Below, piece by piece: positions 34,020 through 42,935 of a stretch of 47,828 nt of DNA. The notes below the pieces were generated by a model. The model was not told the origin of the DNA. It saw only the letters and a program-made list of their open reading frames with translations, and did not search any database. The translations under genes and the position numbers were made by a program. Source of the DNA: Verrucomicrobiaceae bacterium (GTDB lineage Bacteria; Verrucomicrobiota; Verrucomicrobiia; Verrucomicrobiales; DEV007); contig JAAESJ010000615.1 in NCBI GenBank assembly GCA_024229495.1, positions 1 to 47,828 of the forward strand. Reading direction: 5' to 3'. Every line of letters begins with the position of its first letter. Positions within the stretch are counted from its first letter, which is position 1.

Positions 34020-34955
34020 CTATTCTTCGTTCCCCCCGATGTCAAAAAGAGAAGTGACCGACTCATCATTATGGATTCGGCTGATTCCCTCCCCCATCAA
34101 TCCGGCGATGCTGATAGTGGTCACCTTAGGGCCTGCAGCCATCGGGGTACTGTCAGTGGTTATCAGCTCCTCAATCACCGAGTCTGCCAGTCGCTTTCTG
34201 GCAATTTCACCAAGAACGCCATGTGAAACCCCCGCATAGATCTTACCCGCCCCGCGTTCTTTAAGCAACTCCGCCGCGGCACATAAGGTTCCAGCTGTCT
34301 CGGTCATGTCATCAACCAAGAGAATATCGCAACCTTCAACATCACCGATAACGTTAAGAGCCTCTACCTTGGTTGCACTAATGCGTCGCTTACCCACAAT
34401 GGCAAGTGGCACATCAAGAGCCTTGGCGTAAGCATCAGACATCTTCAACCCCCCAACATCCGGCGAGACGACGGTGAGGTTCTTGATGTCTTTTTCCCTC
34501 AGGTAATTGATGAGAACTGGAGCTGCATAAAGATGGTCAACCGGAATATCAAAAAAGCCCTGAATCTGGCCGGCATGCAGATCCATCGTGAGAACGCGGT
34601 TAACTCCCGCAGCAGCTAGCAAGTTGGCTACCAGCTTCGCCGTTATAGGCACCCTGGGCTGATCTTTACGATCCTGCCGGGCATAGCCAAAAAATGGGAT
34701 AACTGCCGTTATGCGCGCCGCGCTTGCGCGCTTGGCTGCATCCACAGTAATCAACAATTCCATCAGGTTGGAGTTGGTCGGCGGACATGTTGGTTGAATG
34801 ATATAAACATCACTGCCCCGAACATTCTCGTTAATCTTCACGAATGTCTCACCATCTGGAAATGCCGTTACCGTGGCATCACAGGGAGTAACCTTAAGAT
34901 AATCAGCAACACTTTGAGCCAATTTGGGATGCGCGCTGCCTGATATGATCTTCAT
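34020..34955 (-). CDS. prs: Ribose-phosphate pyrophosphokinase
   Basis: Prs makes PRPP from ribose-5-phosphate and ATP, feeding purine, pyrimidine, His, Trp and NAD synthesis. The 311 residues carry FPDGETFVKINENVRG, a FGYARQDRK ATP-binding segment, LTMDLHAGQIQGFF and VVSPDVGG. The PRPP loop reads DILLVDDMTETAGT where most homologues have DDMIDTAGT, a mild change. It is the first gene of prs-rplY-pth-rpsF-ssb on the minus strand and is divergent from the exosortase across 209 bases. Confidence 0.96.
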   Translation of the reverse strand: MKIISGSAHPKLAQSVADYLKVTPCDATVTAFPDGETFVKINENVRGSDVYIIQPTCPPTNSNLMELLITVDAAKRASAARITAVIPFFGYARQDRKDQPRVPITAKLVANLLAAAGVNRVLTMDLHAGQIQGFFDIPVDHLYAAPVLINYLREKDIKNLTVVSPDVGGLKMSDAYAKALDVPLAIVGKRRISATKVEALNVIGDVEGCDILLVDDMTETAGTLCAAAELLKERGAGKIYAGVSHGVLGEIARKRLADSVIEELITTDSTPMAAGPKVTTISIAGLMGEGISRIHNDESVTSLFDIGGNEE

Positions 34956-35164
34956 GATGGAAATGAAATAGACTTTTCTTCGATGGATGCAACACGAAAG
35001 CTACCCACTTTGCAATGCAGATTTGCTGTGTATTGACATCTGCTCCACCTTGCATTCCCCGGGAAATAATTTAAAATATTCTTGCCATTCGTTCCGATCC
35101 TGAGGGCAGCTTGCTTCTATCCTCAAAATAACCATGGCTCAGAAAATCCCCGCCTAATGCGGTC

Positions 35165-36133
35165 ATGAACACTGCCTGGCATCACAATCCTTTGTACTGG
35201 TTGCGGAAAAACCCAATCACGGTTGCCCTTTTGCTGAGCATTAGCGCAACGCTCTGCTACTTTTACTGTGCCATCCCGCTATTCGGTAATTTTCGCGAGC
35301 AGACGGTAATTTACTGGATATGGGCAATCTGCGGTAAAACCGAATATGACTATGACCATGGTCGGTTTGTGCCATTGGCGATGGCGTTTTTGGTCTTCCG
35401 GTCACGAAAAAAGATTCTCTCTGCGCCACGCTCAAGTGAATGGTGGGGACTGGCCATCCTGCTATTGGGAATATTCTTCTATATCGTTGCCTATCGCACC
35501 ATTCAGGCCAGGGTAGCGGCAGGGTCGATTCCATTTGTATTGTTTGGGCTCATCGCCTTTATCTGGGGCCGGCATGTGGCCAGACATTTCATCTTCCCGC
35601 TGGCACTGATTTATTTCGCCATTCCCCTGCCCGGGCTTATCCAGGCAACCAACGGCTTACAGGTAATCGCCACGCAGGTTGCATATCATATCTCATCTCT
35701 CTGTGGGGCCGAAATCATTGCCGCAGGTACAAATATCCAGTCAACTACCGGGGAATGGGATGCGCTTGAAATCGCCGAGGGGTGCTCAGGGGTAAGGTCA
35801 TTGATCGCATTGACCTTCATTGCCACTGTCTACGGCCACCTGACTCAAGACCGGTTATGGAAACAAGTTGTGCTGATGGTCGTGTCTATTCCTTTGGCAA
35901 TCATTGCCAATTCCATGCGGGTCACCACGATTGTCCTGATCGCCGAATACTGGAATGCTGAATTCGCTGCCAAGACATACCACAATTTTTCCGGCTTCAT
36001 CTTTTTCCCGCTGGGGCTTTCAGGGCTGCTGCTCTGTGGCTTCCTGATCAATGGCGGCTGGAAAAGGGAACGCCTGACAACGACCAGCAGGATGATTCAA
36101 TCAGGTAATGAAGACAACACGAACAGGGATTAA
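35165..36133 (+). CDS. Exosortase (membrane cysteine protease/transpeptidase)
   Basis: Exosortases are multi-pass membrane enzymes that process proteins carrying PEP-CTERM-like C-terminal signals, usually in organisms making exopolysaccharide. The 322-residue protein has about eight transmembrane helices and the complete catalytic triad: Cys207 in LEIAEGCSGVRS, Arg252 in ANSMRVTTI and His273 in YHNFSGF. The subtype cannot be assigned from sequence alone. epsI follows three bases after the stop, a known pairing. No gene in the window has a recognisable PEP-CTERM tail, so substrates are elsewhere. The 209-base spacer towards prs is AT-rich with no clear promoter. Confidence 0.93.
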   Translation: MNTAWHHNPLYWLRKNPITVALLLSISATLCYFYCAIPLFGNFREQTVIYWIWAICGKTEYDYDHGRFVPLAMAFLVFRSRKKILSAPRSSEWWGLAILLLGIFFYIVAYRTIQARVAAGSIPFVLFGLIAFIWGRHVARHFIFPLALIYFAIPLPGLIQATNGLQVIATQVAYHISSLCGAEIIAAGTNIQSTTGEWDALEIAEGCSGVRSLIALTFIATVYGHLTQDRLWKQVVLMVVSIPLAIIANSMRVTTIVLIAEYWNAEFAAKTYHNFSGFIFFPLGLSGLLLCGFLINGGWKRERLTTTSRMIQSGNEDNTNRD

Positions 36134-36136
36134 TCG

Positions 36137-36841
36137 ATGATTCGTAACCTGCTCATCGCCCAAGCCGTTATCGGTATCGGCCTCAGTGGCATCTATCTGC
36201 TGCCCAAGACCTACAACATCAGGCAGTCGGCCATTGTCATGAGCCTACCCTCAAGCATGGAAGGCTGGAGCTTCAAGCCATCCGAGCCCTCAAAGCAGGT
36301 GCTTGCTTCCCTGGCAGATGATACTGCGCATGAACAGGGCATCTATTATCGGACGACGCCCGGACGAATTGGCAAGCTGGACTTGATCAGGACCTTCATT
36401 GTCCTGTCAGGCGAAGACATGAACAATAGTATTCACCGGCCAGAACGCTGCCTTTATGCGCAGGGTTTTGAAGTCCTTGATTCACGACTTATCAACATTG
36501 ATGTTGGCGGAGGCGCTAAAATACCTGCCCAACGACTTACCTCTGAACATCGTTCATCCGGCATTAGGCAAGTCTCCTACTACTGGTTTACAGGCGCTCA
36601 AGTGATCACTTCTAGTCACTACCAAAGAACACTTACTGACATGTGGGACAGGTTGATAACCGGCACCAATCAGCGCTGGGCATATGTCACAGTATCCGCG
36701 TTTCTAAATGGCGAACCGCCGCTAACGCCACATGATGAGAAATATACCAATGCAATGCTTGCCGAATTTATCAGGAAAATCTTTCGTGAGATTCATAAAG
36801 TCGAGCAACTCGACGGGAAATGGGACGCTTCTGGCTCCTAG
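36137..36841 (+). CDS. epsI: EpsI-family exosortase-associated protein (DUF3485)
   Basis: EpsI proteins accompany exosortases, either as separate genes or fused to them, and are needed for exopolysaccharide in some bacteria; their reaction is unknown. The 234-residue protein has an N-terminal membrane anchor (about 4-22) and the family motif SIHRPERCLYAQGFEV. The RQVSYYWFTGAQVITSSHY segment is also typical. It begins three bases after the exosortase stop, so the two form one transcriptional unit. Confidence 0.9.
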   Translation: MIRNLLIAQAVIGIGLSGIYLLPKTYNIRQSAIVMSLPSSMEGWSFKPSEPSKQVLASLADDTAHEQGIYYRTTPGRIGKLDLIRTFIVLSGEDMNNSIHRPERCLYAQGFEVLDSRLINIDVGGGAKIPAQRLTSEHRSSGIRQVSYYWFTGAQVITSSHYQRTLTDMWDRLITGTNQRWAYVTVSAFLNGEPPLTPHDEKYTNAMLAEFIRKIFREIHKVEQLDGKWDASGS

Positions 36842-36873
36842 CTTACCACCCTCCTTTTATCATTCCCCGTCCA

Positions 36874-37782
36874 ATGCGATTATTTCATCCAAGCCTGTTT
36901 CGCCGGCCTGAGTTATTCTTCAGGCCACTGCAAATGATACGGAGGATCTTGTGGGAATTAAAGCGTCCACAAGAGAATGTCGTTGTGCAATTGCCATGGG
37001 GGCTACATGTCAGTGTTTCCCCACATGACCGGATAGGTTCCTCAATCCTCAAGACCGGCACCTACGACACCGCAGTTCTGGAATGCCTTTACCGCTTGGT
37101 AGACGAAGGAGAACTTTGCCTGGATGTCGGTGCCAATTTCGGCCTCATGACCAGCGTGATGGCAATCGCCACGGGAGAAAAAGGCAAAGTCATCGCTTTT
37201 GAGCCACACCCGGAAATCGCTCTCAGCCTACAGAAACATATCGAGCTATGGCAAAATGCCACCCCTCCCATTGGAACTGTACAGGCCGTTGAGAGTGCCG
37301 TCTCAGAGGCAAACGGCACTGCAGAGCTTGAGATTCCTAGGGAATTCAATGGAAACAGGGGAACGGCCAGAATAAGTCACTCAACAGGATCAAAAGAAGA
37401 AGTTGCGGAGATCATTAGGGTAGAAACAATACGGCTCGATGATTTCCTTCGTGATACCCAGTCAAAAGTTGGAATGCTCAAAATTGACATTGAAGGGCAT
37501 GAAAAAACCGCGCTCTCAGGCGCGGCAGGATTGTTAAAACGCGGTGCGATCCGCGATATCATCTATGAGGGTGAGACGGGATATCCTTCCAGTGTCAGCA
37601 AATATCTGGAGGAATTCGGCTACAAAATTTATCTGATACGCAAAGGCTTGCTGAAACCAATGCTAATGCCACCAGGCACTCCACTTTACGAACTGGGAAA
37701 TTTTTTGGCCACACGCGATCCCCAACGGGCAGAAACGCGCCTTGGCAAGAAAGGATACAGGATACTGAATAAACTGCGTTAG
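36874..37782 (+). CDS. FkbM-family SAM-dependent methyltransferase
   Basis: FkbM-type O-methyltransferases often modify sugars in surface glycans. The SAM-binding motif LCLDVGANFGLMTSVMA is followed by VIAFEPHPEIALSLQKHI and the C-terminal MLKIDIEGHEKTALSGAA block. The ATG at 36874 gives 302 residues starting with MRLFHPSLF; the in-frame ATG at 36820 would overlap epsI by 22 bases and add an atypical leader. It follows epsI on the same strand. Its stop overlaps the convergent Stealth gene stop by four bases (37779-37782). Confidence 0.88.
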   Translation: MRLFHPSLFRRPELFFRPLQMIRRILWELKRPQENVVVQLPWGLHVSVSPHDRIGSSILKTGTYDTAVLECLYRLVDEGELCLDVGANFGLMTSVMAIATGEKGKVIAFEPHPEIALSLQKHIELWQNATPPIGTVQAVESAVSEANGTAELEIPREFNGNRGTARISHSTGSKEEVAEIIRVETIRLDDFLRDTQSKVGMLKIDIEGHEKTALSGAAGLLKRGAIRDIIYEGETGYPSSVSKYLEEFGYKIYLIRKGLLKPMLMPPGTPLYELGNFLATRDPQRAETRLGKKGYRILNKLR

Positions 37783-38873
37783 TTCCCGGAGTCAGAAAGT
37801 TCAAACTGCGAGGGCTCCGGGAAAAGTTCCGCCATGAATTGCAGGAAATGCTCTATCTCGCCTTTGGGTATATCCACGCCACGTTCCTCCTGAATGCAGA
37901 AAGCCCTGCCCTTCATCCGGCCAATCCTCGCTGCGACTCTGGAATTCTCCGAACTCGAGACCCCCCAACAGAACATGTCCTTCTCGAGCAATTTCGGCGG
38001 GACCAGATCCGCGCACCCGGCGTGGCAGGCCAGATAGGGAACAAGGAAACTATGTAAAGCATACATCGAGGTTGATCGGAACCGAGATGCACGGGTAGCC
38101 TCGAAAGCCTCTGGGAAGCGCTCTGAGGCAAACTCCAGTAACAGCTTATTGTGTGCATATGGACGATGCATAACTGTGAGGCGCGTATGCTTACCAAAAC
38201 ATGAATCCAACAATCGGTTAACGTTCTTGTGCCCGGCGGAGTCACCCTCTTCCTCCGCCGTGGGGACCCCCTTCGGCGAAAGGGCACGGCCAAGTCGCAC
38301 CCTTATCAAGCCGTCAGAAGCATAAAAATCGCCAACGTCCATTTCCCGACGCAGGAAAAAATCATCGTTGAAATAGATGAACCGGTCGCTTAATCCGGGA
38401 ATGTTAAAGAAATATGACTCGATTGCCTGAGTATTATAGTTCGGGTAATGATCGGGGTTGGTAATGATGTCCCTTGCCTCCACTACGCGAACCTTCGGAT
38501 GATCCACATCCAGCCATTCGGGTAGCTGTCCGTCTACCACGATATGAATCAACCTGACTCCCTTCAGATGTTTATCCACCGAGCGCAGTGAATAACGCAA
38601 CTCGTCCAGCGAATTCGTCGGCCGTTTAGTCTGTATACCAATGCGACAAAAATCATCCCGATTCTCCCCGTCAAGGACCTGTTGTCGGCGCTCTGCCCAA
38701 TGAAGATCACTAGGATCACTCCAGAGATACACCACATCAATATCACAAATCCGCTCACGCGGACCACGCCGATATCGCATGAAAAGGTGCCGTAACTCAA
38801 CAATACCAGAAACAGTGACTATACGGGATATCTCAAATATCCGCGCAATACTGGTTATGATCCTGGTTAACAA
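37779..38873 (-). CDS. Stealth-family capsular polysaccharide phosphotransferase
   Basis: Stealth proteins transfer hexose-1-phosphate units to make phosphodiester-linked capsular or exopolysaccharide. Conserved regions CR1 to CR4 are all visible: IDVVYLWSDPSD (CR1), ELRYSLRSVDKHLKGVRLIHIVVDGQ plus YFNDDFFLRREM (CR2), MHRPYAHNKLLLEFASERFPEAF (CR3) and the C-terminal Cys-containing DMFCWGVSSSEN segment (CR4-like). With the TTG at 38873 it has 364 residues. The ATG at 38780 would start 31 residues later, just before CR1, and is a realistic alternative. It lies opposite to FkbM and the exosortase and 175 bases downstream of the O-antigen ligase-like gene on the same strand. Confidence 0.88.
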   Translation of the reverse strand: MLTRIITSIARIFEISRIVTVSGIVELRHLFMRYRRGPRERICDIDVVYLWSDPSDLHWAERRQQVLDGENRDDFCRIGIQTKRPTNSLDELRYSLRSVDKHLKGVRLIHIVVDGQLPEWLDVDHPKVRVVEARDIITNPDHYPNYNTQAIESYFFNIPGLSDRFIYFNDDFFLRREMDVGDFYASDGLIRVRLGRALSPKGVPTAEEEGDSAGHKNVNRLLDSCFGKHTRLTVMHRPYAHNKLLLEFASERFPEAFEATRASRFRSTSMYALHSFLVPYLACHAGCADLVPPKLLEKDMFCWGVSSSENSRVAARIGRMKGRAFCIQEERGVDIPKGEIEHFLQFMAELFPEPSQFELSDSGN

Positions 38874-39048
38874 GGTAATTAATAATCCCTTAGGTGTATC
38901 TGCAATTTACTGCGTTGACCTTATCCAATGGGCAACATCAAAGCCATTGTTCAAAGAAAGTAAAAAGCAAGAATGTTTCATGATTTAATCAGGTATACTG
39001 ATCCAGAATTTCAGGGCTTAGCTCCGGGAGTTAACCGCTTTATAGCCA

Positions 39049-41043
39049 TTATTTTCCGGAAGCACCGCTAGCGGCATCATCTTTAAGAGTTTTCAACAAG
39101 GCACGCGCACCTTTTATTCCGGAATTGGCACGATGTCCACGTGGAGCTCCCTGAACAAAATACCCGGGAACGGCTTCAAACTCCTCTAGTGCCAAACGCG
39201 CCTCATGCCTCGCGGCAACTAAACTGCCAATGCCCCGCAGGTAATAAGCGCGGTTGTAACGGTAAAGCGCATGAGCTTCACGCGGTTTATAACCGGTTGG
39301 CGCCAGTTGGATTGCCCGGGCGAAATACTGCTTGGCATTCTCCCAGTGAGCACCAGCCTTGTCAGCACCGCCATGCCACGCGAGAAACATCTCACAATGA
39401 CCGGCGCCAATCTGAGAGTCCCAATCAAAAGGATTGATGGAGATCACTTGCTGGTAAGCATCCAAGGCCTTGGACTGGAACTGTACTTTGATAAATACAG
39501 GTAGGTTAGCATCCTTTTTATAATAACGGATCAATGCCAAAGCGCGCAGAGGTTCAGCACTGGCCGGGTCTGAATCTATCGCCTTTGTTAAATGAGAAAC
39601 TGCCATATCCGGCTTCCCGCCCTTGATCTGTAAATGAGCTTTTTCCAATTCCCAGCTAGCCATGCCGAAGCTCCCTGCAAACATAAAGATGCCAATACCG
39701 CAACACGCAGTGATCCCTCGCATTCCCAAAGCTCCCCAGTCACGATTAGACCGATTAATGCCAAGTCCCGGATTTGCGAGAATGGCCATACAGAATCCAA
39801 CCGGCACTGCCGTTGCCACCATCCGCATATTGAAATCCACTAAGGCGTGTATGGCATGCGCTGAGATTACGGCCGCGGCGCCCGCCAGAAGGGCAAACCG
39901 TAAAGATGTTGAATCTCCCGGATCGCTTTTACTTTCCGAGCGCGCATAAGAACTGATGCCTCGCATGGCATGCGTAATGTGTGCAAACAAAATGCACAAT
40001 ATCAACAATACCCCTATTAACCCATATTCGGCTGCCTGTTGAAAATAATCATTGTGAGCAAACTCGGGATTGCGCTGATGGAACGGAGCCTCAGGAGGAC
40101 GATACGTAGAATATAAGTAATGGAAACTGCGGGCTCCATTGCCATAAACAGGAGATTCGCGCCATTGATCTAGAGCGCCTACCCAGAAATTCTGACGGCC
40201 TGAATCCGAAAAGGCACTATCTATTGAACCAAACCTTTTGTTATAGCTGCTGAAAATGATTATACCGCTGACAATCAATGCTGCCGTGCTCCCAAGAATC
40301 CAAAAAATGAGTTTTCTCTTAGACTGAAACAACCTCCCTTGATGACGAAAATGCATTACCAGAAATCCCGCTAACACTAATCCGCCACCACCTGTTGCTA
40401 TAATCGACCCGCGACTCTGGCTTAAAGCAATTCCGATGAATGCAATAGCTGCACCCAGCAATGCTAAAACGCGTATTGCACCTAACCCACGAGCAATAAA
40501 CCCTATCGCACTTCCCAAAAGAACAGACACCTCGAGAAATCCGGCAAAATGTGGATGCAGATTATAAAATCCACCTGGCATATTCAACTGCCCGCCTGCC
40601 CCCTGACGCTCATAACCAGGCAACATCGTAAAGCCCGGATCCACCTTTAGCTGATAGACAGCACAAAAGGTATTCGCTGCGCCAAGCAATAAGAATAATA
40701 ATAGAAAAATGAGGCGGGCCCGGGTATCAGACAAGCATGTAGAAAATGCCACGTATACTCCGAAAATAGTAATTACTAATATGATATCAAGCCGTGCCAG
40801 ATAAAACACAGGAGAGAGCCACGCACGGGCAACCATATAGGCTAGCAACACGATCACGAGCATGAAGCAGGGTGCCGATGCAGAATTAACTAGGCTTCCC
40901 CTGCGAGTAAAGGGTAGCAATACAAACCCACAGCCAAAGAGCAGCATGCCAGGCCACTGAAATACCACCTTGGTTCCTGTGCCGAAAACGCCAAGCCACA
41001 GATAACCAAGGGCAAACAAGAAGATGAGCAATCCCCTCATCAT
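39049..41043 (-). CDS. O-antigen ligase/polymerase-like membrane protein with TPR tail
   Basis: The N-terminal two thirds hold about twelve transmembrane helices with the Wzy_C/WaaL-type periplasmic loop (about residues 260-350), including YNKRF, FWVGALDQWRESPVYGNGARSF and NDYFQQAAEYG. The remaining 200 residues form TPR-like repeats (AVSHLTKAIDSDPASAEPLRALALI, AYQQVISINPFDWDS, YFARAIQLAPTG). This architecture is common in bacterial polysaccharide ligases/polymerases and protein O-glycosyltransferases. At 664 residues it is complete. It overlaps the preceding GT4 gene by four bases (ATGA), indicating coupled translation and a shared export pathway. Confidence 0.88.
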   Translation of the reverse strand: MMRGLLIFLFALGYLWLGVFGTGTKVVFQWPGMLLFGCGFVLLPFTRRGSLVNSASAPCFMLVIVLLAYMVARAWLSPVFYLARLDIILVITIFGVYVAFSTCLSDTRARLIFLLLFLLLGAANTFCAVYQLKVDPGFTMLPGYERQGAGGQLNMPGGFYNLHPHFAGFLEVSVLLGSAIGFIARGLGAIRVLALLGAAIAFIGIALSQSRGSIIATGGGGLVLAGFLVMHFRHQGRLFQSKRKLIFWILGSTAALIVSGIIIFSSYNKRFGSIDSAFSDSGRQNFWVGALDQWRESPVYGNGARSFHYLYSTYRPPEAPFHQRNPEFAHNDYFQQAAEYGLIGVLLILCILFAHITHAMRGISSYARSESKSDPGDSTSLRFALLAGAAAVISAHAIHALVDFNMRMVATAVPVGFCMAILANPGLGINRSNRDWGALGMRGITACCGIGIFMFAGSFGMASWELEKAHLQIKGGKPDMAVSHLTKAIDSDPASAEPLRALALIRYYKKDANLPVFIKVQFQSKALDAYQQVISINPFDWDSQIGAGHCEMFLAWHGGADKAGAHWENAKQYFARAIQLAPTGYKPREAHALYRYNRAYYLRGIGSLVAARHEARLALEEFEAVPGYFVQGAPRGHRANSGIKGARALLKTLKDDAASGASGK

Positions 41044-42173
41044 TGCACCCCGCCCTCCGCCCCGATTACCGTATCAAATACCCTGCGCATGTTCGTGAGG
41101 AAGGACTCCCGCGTGTAATTGGACGCATATCTGTCATGTGCGGCTAAAGACATAGCCTTGAGTAAATCTTCGCTGGAGATTATTTTATCAAGCGCAGCCG
41201 CAAACTGCTTAGGTGAGCTAACATCGCACAAAGCACCTGTTTCCCCATCCATTACCATCTCTGGAATTCCCCGCCATCTGGTCGCAACTACCGGCAACCC
41301 GAAGGCCATCGCCTCAATCAGGACCAGGGGGAAATTCTCTGATTCATAATGAGAGGGGAAAAAGAACAAAGAAGCATTTTGGTAAAGCTTCCACTTCTCC
41401 TCCCCGGTGACCCGGCCATGCATCACAATACAATCTGCAACGTCTGCTTCCTCCATGGCCTCCTCAAAACGACGACGCGTATCCTCCTCTTGCCAGGGCC
41501 CGGCGACGTCAAAGATGAAATCAATTCCCCTTCCTTTAAGTTCTTCAGCGGTATGAACAATATCCATGACCCCCTTAGTTGCTCGCAAGCCAGCTAAATA
41601 GAGAATACGGGTGGTGTTCCCATCACGCAGTCTCTCATCCGCAATGGGCAAACTTGGAACATCCAAGCCATTGGCAACATGGAATTCATTAACCGGAGCA
41701 AAAGTCAGTTCTGATTCGCCAACACTTTTGGATATCTCAATTCCTGCCTTAGCTCTGCCATATGCGAATCGCGCAAAAAAACGCAAGACCGGATTCAAGT
41801 TAGCTATATATGCGGGTAGCCCGCCGGCATGATAATGGAAAATGACACCGCTGGAGAATGGTCGAACTGCAAACAAATATATAATGTCCCGCAATACTGG
41901 TATCAGATTGGGACTGGCAGGCGGATAGTAAAGACAACAAGGGCGGTTCCTGAGAAGAACCCACCAGGACTTAAAAATCAATGCAGCCAGATGCATCAGC
42001 TTTCCAATGCGAAACTTTCCTACATTAGCCTCACCTCCACTATATGCCATACGCAAGCGAAAGACACGGAAACCGGGCCAATCATGATCAAAAATTACTT
42101 TGGTCGCTACAGCTTGCCCGTGATACGGAGGTGGCGTTTGACCAACAAGAAGAAGATTTTGCCGTGCTGGCAT
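41040..42173 (-). CDS. GT4-family glycosyltransferase
   Basis: This retaining GT-B glycosyltransferase adds sugars to a lipid-linked glycan. The 377 residues start with LLLVGQTPPPYHGQAVATK (donor/acceptor loop) and have the GT4 C-terminal signature. ILYLAGLRATKGVMDIV is followed by FFFPSHYESENFPLVLIEAMAFGLPVVATRWRGIPEMV, which contains the E-x7-E motif. No signal peptide is visible; the enzyme is probably associated with the inner membrane face. It sits five bases after the methyltransferase gene and overlaps the ligase-like gene start by four bases, forming one operon. Confidence 0.92.
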   Translation of the reverse strand: MPARQNLLLVGQTPPPYHGQAVATKVIFDHDWPGFRVFRLRMAYSGGEANVGKFRIGKLMHLAALIFKSWWVLLRNRPCCLYYPPASPNLIPVLRDIIYLFAVRPFSSGVIFHYHAGGLPAYIANLNPVLRFFARFAYGRAKAGIEISKSVGESELTFAPVNEFHVANGLDVPSLPIADERLRDGNTTRILYLAGLRATKGVMDIVHTAEELKGRGIDFIFDVAGPWQEEDTRRRFEEAMEEADVADCIVMHGRVTGEEKWKLYQNASLFFFPSHYESENFPLVLIEAMAFGLPVVATRWRGIPEMVMDGETGALCDVSSPKQFAAALDKIISSEDLLKAMSLAAHDRYASNYTRESFLTNMRRVFDTVIGAEGGVQ

Positions 42174-42178
42174 TTCTG

Positions 42179-42862
42179 TTAAGGGCTAGATCCCTCGTCG
42201 TTGCGAACGACAATATATGACTTCGGCCACAGCCAAAAACGTTCAGTGATGATCCGACAACCAGGAAACATCTTCCTCAGTTCTTTCTTTGTCATTAAGC
42301 GAACATCGTCCACCTGTTGCCTGATTTCCTCTCTTGTCAATCTCACCCCAGCCAAGCGATGACGAAGCGCAAACCCAAACAACCGATGTTGAATGCGTTT
42401 TGGAAACCAATGAATAAATAGCGCAAACCAATGGGGCTCAACGGGAAAAATTCGCGCCGGTGTCTGGATCCATAACTTGGGACCAAGCCTCATCGCCGTC
42501 CTGGCAAATGCAGCCTGTCGCTCGATGCAGCCAACATGCTCAATAACGCTATTTGAGAAGACAATGTCGTAGGAATCATCGCCCTCATCTGAAAGCTCAC
42601 AACAATCCCCTATACTGCAGCGAACTTTCGCTTTGGAGCCTTCATCATCGGAATCAGGATACTCAAGATTGATACAATGCACATCCAACTCGCGATTCAC
42701 CGATTTCCAAAAATCAGGCTCTCCTCCCAAGTCAATGATCTTATCCCCTGTTTCTGGTGACAAAATGCTTAGGAATCTTTTAACGCGCCTCCGCCTAAAT
42801 ACCGGATACATCCGGCCATAAATTTTGGGTACCAGTCCGGTCCAAGTTCTGTCATTCTGCAT
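42179..42862 (-). CDS. SAM-dependent methyltransferase (class I)
   Basis: This 227-residue class I methyltransferase shows KIIDLGGEPDFWKSV where the SAM-binding DxGxG motif is expected, then INLEYPD (acidic ribose-binding end) and DSYDIVFSNSVIEHVG, as in glycan and lipid methyltransferases. The glycine-rich loop is altered to DLGGEPDF, seen in some surface-polysaccharide homologues. The downstream GT4 gene starts five bases later, so a sugar-modifying role in the same pathway is likely but unproven. Confidence 0.85.
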   Translation of the reverse strand: MQNDRTWTGLVPKIYGRMYPVFRRRRVKRFLSILSPETGDKIIDLGGEPDFWKSVNRELDVHCINLEYPDSDDEGSKAKVRCSIGDCCELSDEGDDSYDIVFSNSVIEHVGCIERQAAFARTAMRLGPKLWIQTPARIFPVEPHWFALFIHWFPKRIQHRLFGFALRHRLAGVRLTREEIRQQVDDVRLMTKKELRKMFPGCRIITERFWLWPKSYIVVRNDEGSSP

Positions 42863-42935
42863 TCCTTATCAACGGTTGACTTGTGAACGAATTTTCAATT
42901 GGGGCAAGTGGCGCCATCTTTTTGGCTGGGAACAA

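Noticed and set aside
35033-35038. TTGACA hexamer upstream of the exosortase gene
   Set aside because: A perfect -35 match, but the sequence 17 bases downstream (TCCCCG) is not a -10 and the nearest AT-rich hexamers are 25 or more bases away.
38874-39048. AT-rich 175-base gap screened for a tRNA or small RNA gene
   Set aside because: No cloverleaf, T-loop consensus or strong hairpin was found; it probably holds only the Stealth gene leader.
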